Translations under genes and position numbers: made by a program
Notes under the pieces: generated by a model
Databases searched by the model: none
Told to the model about the DNA's origin: nothing
Seen by the model: the letters and a program-made list of their open reading frames with translations, nothing else
Assembly: GCA_012932865.1 (NCBI GenBank)
Contig: SAXG01000011.1
Location: forward strand, 806,001-870,000
Reading direction: 5' to 3'
Length of the DNA stretch: 64,000 bases
Origin: Amylostereum areolatum
Lineage: Eukaryota > Basidiomycota > Agaricomycetes > Russulales > Stereaceae
Shown here: positions 47,752-57,123 of the stretch, piece after piece
How the letters are laid out: each line of letters opens with the position of its first letter
Numbering within the stretch: the stretch's first letter is position 1

Positions 47752-49230
47752 ATGCTGCTTTTGATCGCACCCGAGCTTGTTCAAGAAGTCGCCCTCTACA
47801 TGGTGACCAACAACGACATCGGCGCACTTTCCCTCACCAGCAAACATACACTCAAAATTATGGAATTCAGTTTCCTCTACAAGCAGCTCGCTATCAACGC
47901 AGGCTGGGACGTTCGGACCAGACGTGACCCACCCCTTGATTCGTTCTCCCCGCTGTCGTACTGGAAAGGTGTCAGCCTTCGCTACGCTCGCATAGAGCGA
48001 CTTCTTGCTCAAGCTTTGAAATACAACTTCAATCCTCCCCCGGAAGACTCCACACCTTCGCCCCTCGTCGTCGCGCACACTGATCAAGGCTACCCACTTC
48101 CTGGGCACGACCCGGCCGTATGGGAGCAGTGTCCATTATCCTTCAGCGTAACGCTTGGAAATGAGGCTATTGTATTCGACTCTGCCATCATGTTCTCCTG
48201 GATGGACGCCATGGCACAAGAGCTACAACCCTCTCAATTTTTGTATTGTACGTATATCGCATGCTTTGCTTCTGGATCTCCCCTGATGTCCACCCTCCTA
48301 GCTCCCCAAAACGTTTCCTGCCTGCTTCAAGCGGCCCATCGGGACATTTGGCGTCTCACAATTCGGGCAGTAATACTTTTCGCAGACCCGCGCTTTGAGA
48401 ATTTTGACGTCTGCAATGCCCTCCGCTTGGAACGGTTCACACTCACCCTTGCCGCGACGTTCACTCGAGGTAGGAGACGTGCCGTACCCTCCGGTATGTT
48501 CATCAGCTTACGCAAATATACAGCCGACTGTGCCAAGCTGGACGAACGGCTGTCTTTTTTCTCATGGTCGGACGCCACAGGGATTGCTTTGCTCAACCGG
48601 AGCTACATGGCGAAGGCCATTCCTCTCGTAGGGCCAGGAGTGGCATCTCCCGCTGAGGTTTCGCGACAGTTTTCATTGTGCTTCGTAGCCCAAGTTTTCA
48701 TGCGGTTTTATCTACGCTGGGTTTGCATTGACGAAGACGAATGTGGAGTCGGCGACAAACGGGACCCCATCTGCGACCTTCGGCCCATAGAAGCATGTTG
48801 CTTCGGTAAGGAAGCCGAGTGGGCAGATCACGTCTACAAAGCTGGGAGTCGCGATAGCGTTGTGTACACGCCACTACAATTGTTGATCGACGGGGGCGTG
48901 GGATTTTCCGTTGAATGGCATGGCTTCGTCATGGGTGGCGCGCAGGGGGCAATTGGCTACTTACGCGTTGTGGTTGTCACAGACTCTGTTACTCCCACCA
49001 TGCTCACATTGTTGGTCAAGGAGGTCGGATCGCAGGATAGCGTGTTTGCCACCGCACTCTGCAACCTTTGTGATGGCACTATCACGATGCTACAAGATGG
49101 TGTCGAACGGGTGTGCTTTCGTGGAGTGGTCTCCCCGTGGGGGTGGGTAACGCGATGGGATTACGTAGAGGTGGGCGCCCCCGACTATTCGTGTGGGTGG
49201 TGGTGGATGTGGCCCTTCAGCGGGTTGTAA
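47752..49230 (+). CDS. F-box-like family, paralogue 5 (intact)
   Basis: Exons 47752-48247, 48302-48469 and 48524-49230 total 1371 bases (456 residues). Both introns are 54 bases, a multiple of three without stops, so the unspliced frame is also open. MLLLIAPELVQEVALYMVTN, then DIGALSLTSKHTLKIM and YKQLAINAGWDV form the F-box-like N-terminus. Exon 2 encodes QNVSCLLQAAHRDIWRL. Exon 3 has ERLSFFSWSDATGIALLNRS, SLCFVAQVFMRFYLRWVC, GVGFSVEWHGFVMGGAQGA and FRGVVSPWGWVTRWDYVEV with GWWWMWPF at the end. The ATG at 47752 is chosen because it aligns with the starts of paralogues 3 and 4; an upstream in-frame start at 47527 has no counterpart. Role unknown beyond the possible SCF adaptor function implied by an F-box. 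Confidence 0.8.
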   Translation: MLLLIAPELVQEVALYMVTNNDIGALSLTSKHTLKIMEFSFLYKQLAINAGWDVRTRRDPPLDSFSPLSYWKGVSLRYARIERLLAQALKYNFNPPPEDSTPSPLVVAHTDQGYPLPGHDPAVWEQCPLSFSVTLGNEAIVFDSAIMFSWMDAMAQELQPSQFLYCTYIACFASGSPLMSTLLAPQNVSCLLQAAHRDIWRLTIRAVILFADPRFENFDVCNALRLERFTLTLAATFTRGRRRAVPSGMFISLRKYTADCAKLDERLSFFSWSDATGIALLNRSYMAKAIPLVGPGVASPAEVSRQFSLCFVAQVFMRFYLRWVCIDEDECGVGDKRDPICDLRPIEACCFGKEAEWADHVYKAGSRDSVVYTPLQLLIDGGVGFSVEWHGFVMGGAQGAIGYLRVVVVTDSVTPTMLTLLVKEVGSQDSVFATALCNLCDGTITMLQDGVERVCFRGVVSPWGWVTRWDYVEVGAPDYSCGWWWMWPFSGL

Positions 49231-49423
49231 TATCATATATGCAACGATTGCGAGAAAGCATCGAGAATTGTTTTTTCTTCTGTACAAGCCATTAGTTCAC
49301 CCAATATCAAGGAATGGGAATCTAAATGAGGACATCGTATCATGCCCAACTTCGCTCTCCTCGTCACCGCTGGCCTCGGACGCCGACAAGCGACATTGCC
49401 TCTTCTCCCTGCCTTGAGTTGCC

Positions 49424-51333
49424 CTAACCGGTGATACTTGGCGGCGGCGGCGACGTCGACAACAGCTGCATTTGCATAGGCGCAGGCGGTTGCGGCGGCG
49501 GGAACGTAAACTTGGGCACATCGGGACCAGAGGGTCGGAAGGTAAAGGTGCCGGGTCTGAACTCGGCTGCCGCGGCGTTGAGGGGCTTTCCGAAGGACGC
49601 CATGCGCGCGTGACCTGGTGTATTAGAACCCAAATTTTGCAAGGACAGTGGGGCGGAAGGCGACTGTCCGAATGTCCCGGGTGCGAAGGATCCCGAGATA
49701 CGGTGGAAGCCAAAGACGAAGGGTTTCGCAAAGGGGTTGAGCATCTTGTTGCACTTGGGGATGGGCGCGGCGATGGGGAGGGAAGGCACAGCACCGGGGT
49801 AGTTGAATGTCTCCGAGGTGTGGCGGGAGTGGGCGAGGGCTGGATCGTGATGGGAGTATTGAGCTATGATGAAGATGAGAGGGAAATCCGTGCGTGAGAC
49901 GGGGAACGTACCACTGGAGCCTGTCATCGGCCGGTTGTCTGCGAATCTTGCGTGCATTTCGGTTTCCTCGTCGCTGGGATTGGACACGAGATCGTCAGGT
50001 ATGCCAAGGGAGTACACGGTCCCTGTCCTGGGGGGTTGTGGGAAGTTGGGGATCCTCCTAGACAGTTGGATCTCGTGTTGTGAGCGGCGCGTAAGACGGC
50101 GTTGAATGCGATACTGGCGTGCACGTTCTTCGTCGGAGGGGTTGGACCACTCCCCGATGCTTCCCTATCTATGAAAGGATGCGATGTTAGTTTAGACAAG
50201 GACGAGATTGAAGACAAGGCAAAAAGCAGGGGGACAGTGCGAAGGGCGAGGGAGAGGGCAAGGCGGACAGAGAGCAGAACAAAGGGCGAAATTTTACGTA
50301 CCTCGTCCTCAGTAGTCTCTTCAGTAGTATGCAGGTCCTCCGACCCCGTTCACTCGCCGACGGCGTCCATATCGTGATCATCGGCCTGCGCCTCATGGTC
50401 CGCTGCGTGGCCAACACGCCGCGGCGAGTCCTGGCCCGTCCCTCCGACCGAGAGAAGCGAGAGCGCGGCAGACAGGCGCGAGACATGCCTCGAGTGTATC
50501 CGACTCTGCGCGACCGTGCTCAGCCCACGCTCGTCCTGCGTCTCCTCCTCCATCTCCTCGTCCCCGGCCACGCCCTCCTCCGCCTCGAACTCCATCTCCA
50601 TCGTGTCGTCGCCCCCCAGCTGCACCCTGCGCGAGGCGTCGCCCAAAACTCCTCTCCGCTCTCGTCCTCCTCCGGCGGCACATCCTCTTCGGGAATGTCC
50701 AGTCCGAACCCACACACAAAGTCGGGTCGGCTGTCCGCGCGCGGCAGGCCCGCGGGCGGGGCGAGCGACTGGTCCGTGGGTGCGCCGGGGTCCGACATGG
50801 TGCTCGCGTCCACCAGCGCATCCTCGCGCTCAAAGATGGTGTCCGAGCGTAGGATCGCGTGTGGCCCGAAGGGGTTGGACACGCCCGTCGAATGGTACAT
50901 GGCGGAAGCCGGCTGGAAGGGCGCGAGGGAGAAGCTGTAGCCGTGGCGGTTTTGGAGCCGCGGGGGAAGAAGGTGGTGCTGGCCAGGGGAAGAGGGCAGC
51001 GGGGAGGGGGACTCGGACTGGGCCAGAGGGGAGTTTTGGGATTGCTGGAGTTTGTTGAGCTTGAAGAACAGCAGGGCCGGGTCCGCGGGGGAGGTAATCT
51101 GCGGAATGAATGTTAGAAGCAGAAAGTGGGCGGAAAGGGGGGGAAAACGCACAGACAAACGACGTACTGACCTCAATCGCAATGCAGTGAAAGGCGAGCA
51201 CATCCCGCCACGCTGCTACCCCTGCCACGCACGTCGACGTGCACGACGATTCATAGGCCTCGCACAGCCTCAGGATGACGAAGAAGGGACGCCCCAGCAC
51301 ATGCTTGCGCGTCTGAGGGCGCAATGTGGACAT
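49424..51333 (-). CDS. disordered protein with two PAM2-like motifs
   Basis: The ATG at 51333 gives MSTLRPQTRKHVLGRPFFVI and a small folded exon. An intron (about 51172-51100) leads to a Pro/Ser-rich exon with AILRSDTIFEREDALVDAST and the acidic LDIPEEDVPPEEDESGEE. After a one-base shift in GAGTTTTGGG near 50650 the acidic region continues (MEMEFEAEEGVAGDEEMEEE). A later exon has EWSNPSDEERARQYRIQRRL, and the last exon (about 49860-49424) contains MLNPFAKPFVFG and LNAAAAEFRPGTF. Both fit the PAM2 consensus (L-N-x-x-A-x-x-F-x-P), the short peptide that binds the MLLE domain of poly(A)-binding protein. A link to mRNA poly(A) metabolism is inference. The shift and a TGA near 50330 mean the gene may be damaged or the assembly wrong there. 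Confidence 0.5.
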
Positions 51334-51787
51334 GGGAGCAGGAGGAAATGACGAGGAGGAGGGGACGAGGAGGAGATGATCGTGCGCGCGATTCAGATCA
51401 GCGTACGCAAAAGCAGAGACGAGATGAGGGAGCTCGATACGACACGTCAAGTCGAGTTGACGCGCACTGAGCGAACGAACGATCACGTGCCTTCAGGCTC
51501 GCCAAATGAGAAGGCTCTTTTGGACAATTCTCTCGGACGGTCACGGGTTTTATCTTTCTGTAGCAATCTTTAGCACTATAGGTAGCTAGTTATGCAATAA
51601 TAGCCGGATTAGTCGAGTTTAAGTGATCTTCGGAATTCAAACAAGTTCGGCGCTTAATCTGACTCGCGCAAGGCGCCGCCCCCGCAAAACACCTCTTCGC
51701 ATCTTTTTCACCATCTTCCTCCTCCTCCCTCGCTCTCTGCCACCGCCCGCGTCGGCACATCATTCACTGATGCCACGTCTGGACTCC

Positions 51788-52090
51788 AGGTCCATGAACT
51801 CGCCGGTGTCGAGATGCGCAAGTGCATCTCCCAGAACAGCGGCATTCTCTGAACTCAGGCCCCCAGGCCGAATGCGAGCAAATCAAGGCTGTCCTTCCCA
51901 AACTTGTTCTCAATGGGTCAAGGTGCGTCCGTCCAACCATCGCTTGCTAACTCGGGCTCACGCATCGCAGTCAAATCGTTCCCTACACCACCACCCACGT
52001 TATTGCCGCCATCACCGGGATCGAGGACCCCATGCAAACCTGGGATCAGCTCATTTCCTTCCTCGAGGAGACCTGCGTCTCGCCCCAAGC
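51788..52090 (+). pseudogene. importin-4/Kap123 N-terminal fragment
   Basis: QVHELAGVEMRKCISQNSGIL, then TGA where the family has Trp, TQAP, a one-base loss in a C-run, and ECEQIKAVLPKLVLNGS. An intact GT-AG intron (about 51918-51969) follows, and then QIVPYTTTHVIAAITGIEDP and WDQLISFLEETCVSPQ. The order and spacing match HEAT repeats 1-2 of importin-4/Kap123, a beta-karyopherin importing ribosomal proteins and histones. Similarity ends abruptly after SPQ, only about 85 codons of a protein usually over 1000 residues long. A retained intron points to DNA-level duplication. Confidence 0.7.
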
Positions 52091-53261
52091 GTCCGAAGAT
52101 CAGATATTCAGCATCCCGCCCCCGGTTTCTATCATGGCGCACTCGCCCTCGCCCAGCCCCCACAGCTCCACCCGGGACCACCCCGCTTTCCTCCACCCCG
52201 CACGCGGAGACCACGGACGCGTTCGCGACGGGCACGACCGCCGCCTGGACGTACAGCCAGGTCATCTACGCTGAACCCTCGTCCGAGTGGGCCGACGCGA
52301 CCTCGCCTGCCGCCTCGCCGCCGCCACCGCCTCCACCTCCGCGTCCTCATCGTCCGTGTCCCCCCCGCTCATACCCACTCCCCGCTCCGCACCCCCCCCC
52401 CCCCCCTGCGCCTGTCCTCGTCCCCGTCCACACGACGGACCGAGTCCAAGCTCCGAAGCATGCTCACGGTCATCAACGAGGCGAAGCGCGGGCGCGAGCG
52501 CACCCCTTCCTCTTCCACGTTCGCGTCCACCGGCGAGATGTCCGAGGAAACTGGAGCGCAAGATGCGGACGAGGGCGAGGGCGAGGGCGAGGACGAAGGG
52601 ACGGACGCGGACACGGACACGGCGACGGTGCGCAAGTCCGGCGTGAGCGCGAGCTGGCTCGACGGGCACGGGCACAGGCACGGGCACGAGCGGGGGCGGG
52701 AGCAGCGCGGAGGTGGTGACCCCGCGCAGCTCAACGTTCTTCCGCACGCAAACGCCGGACGTGCCCCCGACCGACGGGATCTGGAACCCGCCCACAGCGT
52801 GTCGTCCGAGGGCTATAGAAATGAGTTATCTGTCGCTGAAACCGCCGCGCACACGAATCCTGACTGCGACGTCCACCGAAGATCTCGGTAGAAACTTAGA
52901 AAAAGCAGTTTTAGGAGGGTATCAATGTAATCATATTGATTAAATAAGTGTGCAGATATCGAAGGAGTGAGAGGAGAAAGAACTCGACGATGCGACGCGT
53001 GACGCGTCATCCCGGATCCGATAACTCGAGGTAAACACCAATATTATCGTTTATTATTATTAAAATATCTACCAGTATCTACGCGTTGTACGAGCTCAGT
53101 TCGGCGTGGAGCCCCCGCTGTGCCTGCGATTGCTGACACAATCGGACGAGGGGCAAGTGGAAGTGGAATTGGAATACAAGTGGAATCCAGAATTGAGCAG
53201 CCTCTATAACTCTCACTCATTGGTTACCACGCGTGTTCTGGCGGTCTTTGTTTTGCTGGTA
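52091..53261. other. low-complexity, coding-like sequence fused to the importin relic
   Basis: Pro-, Arg- and acidic-rich stretches (PPPPPPPP, EGEGEGEDEG, a C15 run near 52390) and a better phrase, ESKLRSMLTVINEAKRGRER, change frame repeatedly. This looks like the remains of a second, disordered protein gene joined to the importin fragment. 52920-53260 shows nothing. Confidence 0.35.
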
Positions 53262-53620
53262 CTACTCTCACAACCGGGCTGGGCCAATGGTTTGTATTGA
53301 TGTTTACAATCACAGGGTGATAACTCGTGAATGTATTTTGGTAATAATCACTGTTCTAACTCGCACTGCGCGGGTGGAACTGTGCAGCCTCTGATGATGT
53401 GCATATCTCGAGCGGCCGGAAACATGCATGCGTCAAGCACGGCGATTGTGGCTGGGATGAAGCAGTGTTGGGTTGCTCGCGTTGACATTATAGCCGTGTC
53501 TTGCCAAGGGCCCAAGATGCGATCGACGAACTTCGGAATGCAAATACTTACCCCATCGTCATGAGTGGACTTTTTGAGTGTACTAACACTTTCATTCATG
53601 GTTACATTTAGTATACGGTG
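53262..53620 (+). repeat. dispersed repeat R2, copy 2
   Basis: Direct match to 4866-5219 (about 85%). The minus-strand frame with FVDRILGPWQDTAIMSTRAT is better preserved here. Confidence 0.75.
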
Positions 53621-53770
53621 GAAGTTGCCCCAAGGGCGAAACTGCCTTGCTTCCTCTTTCCCTCCGAGAGAACGAGACGCGAGCGACAACAATCTTTACG
53701 GGTACACAGCCGGGCGAGTCTGTTCTCGAGTCAGTCGCAACATATCATGATGTGTATAGATTGTACGTAC

Positions 53771-54987
53771 CTAATCGGTCTCACTGCTTGAAATTTGATG
53801 ACAAGTCAGGCATGTGTCATGCCACAAGTACGCGAACGAGCGGGATGGGCCAAGACAATTGACTTCGAGACGCCTCCATGTTTTATCTTTCCCGCTGTGT
53901 CTCTTGTGAGCTATGACCATAGCGCGATACAGGTCCTTGCCCAAGGAGGGCAGTATCAAGCGTCTAGGCTTTCCATCGCTGTCGAAACACCTCCGGTCTC
54001 GCAGCCATCGGTGCACTGCACTGTCAATGACGACACTGCTGTCACCTGATATGTACTTGCGGATGTCTTTGACTACTTCCGGTGGTGGGACGAGCCAGTG
54101 AACGTGCGTGTGAGTTTGGATCCATTCCCTCTCTATCTCTTGGTGCTGGGCGAACGTCGGAAAGCCTGAGTACTTCTGATATGTGAGTTGGTGTCAGGTG
54201 ATGGAGTAACAAAATGAGTGATGGTCATTTACGTTATGGACGGCGTCAGACTCTCTGTCGATTCTGACGGAGATCGAAGAGTCCCCGGGTTCGGTCTGTG
54301 TTGTTGCATTCTAGATGTGTGAACATATGTCATTGTGAGGACGTACCTTTGGTTCTGTCATTGGGGGGAGCGCGTTGCGGCTGGGGCGGAACTTCTTGTT
54401 CAGACGTCGCATGCCGTCGTCCGATTGTCTCTGGGGCCATTCGCGTTTCTTGGACAAACCTCGGCTATTAGCATTTTTGTCCTCACTTCCGTCTTCGTCC
54501 TCTCCCGGTACTTCATCCTCTCCCGGTACTTCGTCCTCGCTCCGGTCCTCATCTTTATCGTTATTTTTATCATCTTTCTCGGTGTCATGTTCTCGTCCAG
54601 AAGGCCCTGTGTTGATCGATTAGTCGTGATGCCCCGTGAAAGCAGTGAATACGCACGAATGCCCACAGTGAATTCCTCCAAGAAGTTTTGGAAGGTAGGC
54701 CAAACTTCCTTTGTAACTTGGACACGTTTATCGGGATACTTGGGGTGATAGGCGGTAATCTGGATGTCGTCGTTGTGTGCCTTCTGCACCTCAGTCTCGT
54801 GAATGTTGCAACGAACGGATGCAATAATATTCTGAGGGCCGCGTGACAAGTTTTTTTTTCACTCAATCAGCGGAATACATGGTGGAAAGAAACCCACCTT
54901 GTATTCCTTACTGCAGACGATCAGGAAAGGTACCTTGTTTTCATAATGCATGATAATTGTGTCTTCGTCTTCGCATGAGCTTGCCAT
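53771..54987 (-). CDS. intact five-exon hypothetical protein (335 residues)
   Basis: Exons 54987-54898, 54831-54657, 54606-54347, 54310-54233 and 54175-53771 sum to 1008 bases, all in phase, with introns of 35-66 bases carrying clear GT-AG ends. Domain order: an N-terminal folded part (MASSCEDEDTIIMHYENKVP; NIIASVRCNIHETEV; EVWPTFQNFLEEFTVG), a highly acidic linker (DDKNNDKDEDRSEDEVPGED), a basic patch (GLSKKREWPQRQSDD) and a C-terminal folded part (YSGFPTFAQHQEIEREWIQT; PPEVVKDIRKYISGDSSVVI; WRRLEVNCLG; TCLTCHQ). No signal peptide or membrane segment. I do not recognise the family. Complete phase agreement over five exons makes this one of the best-supported genes in the window. Confidence 0.75.
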
Positions 54988-55468
54988 TGTTGCTTTGCCC
55001 ACGTCGAGGTGACGTCTTGTGTTGCTAGCAGTGGTGAAAGCTGTTGCAAGATGGTGGAGAGAGCAGAGACAACCCCTGCAGGTGAAGTGGATGGCATTTA
55101 TATAACATGTTTCCCCAGTGGCGCTGACCGGTGAAGTTGGCACGTTCCACATGATGTGATGTCGCGCCTGTGCGTGGTGATCATGTGATCATCACGTATT
55201 CCTGCTTGCTCCGAGCACGCCGGCCTCGTCGGTGTCACCAAGGCTCAGAGATCTGATGAGCCGACTCCTTGATGATTATTGTTCGATGAGATAATATTTT
55301 TTGCAGCTGTCAAACGATGCCTTTCTTTCTTTACTGCCCCTCTTGACCACGTTCCTCATGAGTTACTCGCGCCCTTACCTTGGCCAGATGCCCCTATTCT
55401 CCGCCTTCATACAAGTACCGTGTCAGACAGCAGACGGCGATAGCGAGTAAGTCTACTGTCGCACCATG

Positions 55469-55735
55469 TCACGGCGGGGCGTCTGGTATTGCTGTTGGTG
55501 CGGCTGGATGAGCGGGCAGGGGCGCGGTGTGGGAATTCGAGGGCTGTTGCGGGCACGGGGAAGAGACGCCGGGCGGGTACTTCGGGCCAGGAGGGGGCTG
55601 GGTGTCGGGGAGCTCGATGTCCTTGGGAATGACGAGGACCTTGTCCTCCTCGACCACGCGTGGATGGTTGTTGTCGACGAGAACGATTGGTGCTTCATCT
55701 TTGTCTTCGTCATCACTCTCGCGTTAGTCGACCTC
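55469..55735 (-). pseudogene. C-terminal fragment of a disordered protein
   Basis: ESDDEDKDEAPIVLVDNNHP, then VVEEDKVLVIPKDIELPDTQ and a Pro-rich tail closing at 55469. Upstream, within 30 bases, lies a copy of the 20-base motif and then unrelated sequence, so the 5' part of the gene is missing. It could instead be a short gene driven from the motif. Confidence 0.35.
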
Positions 55736-55761
55736 GTCCTGCATCTGAGTAACCCCGCGCT

Positions 55762-55782
55762 CGACGCACAAAAGTGAGATCG
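55762..55782 (-). promoter_or_regulatory. 20-base recurrent motif
   Basis: CGATCTCACTTTTGTGCGTCG on the minus strand, immediately upstream of the fragment at 55469 and 775 bases upstream of the gene starting at 54987. Confidence 0.55.
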
Positions 55783-55950
55783 AGCACAGGTAAGAAGGCG
55801 GAAAGACGGAACGTGCAGCGGAGGAGCCTGGAAGAGCGTTGAACGTTGAAGCGTGAAGGGACTTGTGCGTCGCAAAATTTCGCGTGTTTGGTTCTATTTA
55901 CGCCGGACCGACGCGCCGGAGCGCGTGGTTTGGCGCCGCCGCCGCCCTGT

Positions 55951-56560
55951 CGGGGACCTTTGTGAGGTTCTTCGAAGTTCAAAGCAGCCTCCAGCCTCTT
56001 GTATTTCAGCGGGTCCTCGGTCACCTGCGACAGCCTTCGATAATCCCATTCATGCAGAAACTCGGCGGACCAACTATCCACATGATCCTCATATCTGCTC
56101 AGATGGTGAGCTTGTAACGCAACCGACAAGAGCAGGGGACAAACAGTGTACCGTGTACGAGCATAGTAGTTGCCCGCATGTCCGAAACATTCACGGGCAT
56201 CCTGTTGACAGCTGGGCGGACCTACCTGGCAAAAGATGTTTGATACGAGGGATACAAGGGAGGGGGGAGGGGGCGAAGGAGCAGCGGCTGGAGACGTACT
56301 GGAAATATCCCCGCCAAAGCTCAAAAGAGAGGCCCGTCAGTTCGTTCATTTGTTGTGGTTTGTGAGCACGGATCGGGCGTTGTGCGCACCCCATACGGCG
56401 TTCCCATTGCAGATTCAATGGTAAGCTCTCCGAGTGCCTATACGAAAGCGAAGTGCTCACCGTACCAATGCTTGATGGGGAAGTCCGTGCAAGAAGTCGA
56501 TCGCTGCTGTGTGCTCGTCTTCGTCGATAGTCTTGCCGGTGAGCAGATCGTTCAATACTC
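55951..56560 (-). pseudogene. fragment of unidentified gene in arm B
   Basis: Same protein as at 40689-41235, here continuing RYEDHVDSWSAEFLHEWDYR, RLSQVTEDPLKYKRLEAALN and FEEPHKGPRQ before homology ends. This is the better preserved copy. Unrecognised family. Confidence 0.5.
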
Positions 56561-56635
56561 TACGCAGTTTAGGTTAGATGCGCGTATGTCGCGAGAGAAC
56601 TATGATCAGAGATGCACTGTGACCTGAAGAGTTTG

Positions 56636-57028
56636 GCAAGGGTTAACTTCGGTGTGCACTGGCACACGCATTGCGTCACAGAGGGCTGCAGGGAAACCGG
56701 CGAAAGCATACCTGGATGGAAATTTGGTCCAGACGACGCGACACTCCACTCAAGGGTGTAGCCAATTGTAGCCACACGAAAATGCGCGAGGCGGCGCGTC
56801 GAAGTTTACTTTGGGTGTGATGATCCGGTCGTGTTTAGGCTTGGAGGCCCACTCGGAAGTACGTTGACAAGAATGAGGATACGTTTCAGATAAAGGGGAA
56901 GAATTCGGTTCACGACGCACGAAAGTGAGATCGAAAAGCGGAATGACGCTGTGGTAGACAGAAAGACGCGTATTGTTGCCTACTTAGCGGCGACCGCGGG
57001 CGCGTCGCGTTATCACGTGCATTCGACT
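56636..57028 (-). repeat. dispersed repeat R1, copy 3
   Basis: Reverse-complement match to 3869-4262 and 40225-40617. Confidence 0.85.
56913..56933 (-). promoter_or_regulatory. 20-base recurrent motif, left member of divergent pair
   Basis: Exact motif inside arm B (counterpart of 40316). Confidence 0.6.
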
Positions 57029-57103
57029 TGTTTGTTCATGTAATTGTCATGCGGATGTGCCGAAGTTCGTGCTCCCGAGCCTGTTGCGCGCGTTCTCGTT
57101 CTC

Positions 57104-57123
57104 GATCTCACTTTCGTGCGTCG
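57104..57123 (+). promoter_or_regulatory. 20-base recurrent motif, right member of divergent pair
   Basis: Exact motif (counterpart of 40125). It is on the same strand as MYND gene 2, about 1.1 kb upstream. Confidence 0.55.

Noticed and set aside
52262..52795. Arg/Gly-rich RNA-binding protein on the minus strand
   Set aside because: It is a shadow of GC-rich low-complexity sequence on the plus strand.
41287..55946. The 14.7 kb between inverted arms as a single large transposon
   Set aside because: The arms are not terminal-repeat-like at their outer ends, no target duplication is visible and no transposase lies between.
3965..57123. Recurrent peptide DLTFVRR in many short frames as a conserved protein motif
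   Set aside because: It is the translation of the 20-base DNA motif in one frame; other copies translate as RSHFRAS or are on the other strand, so conservation is at DNA level.
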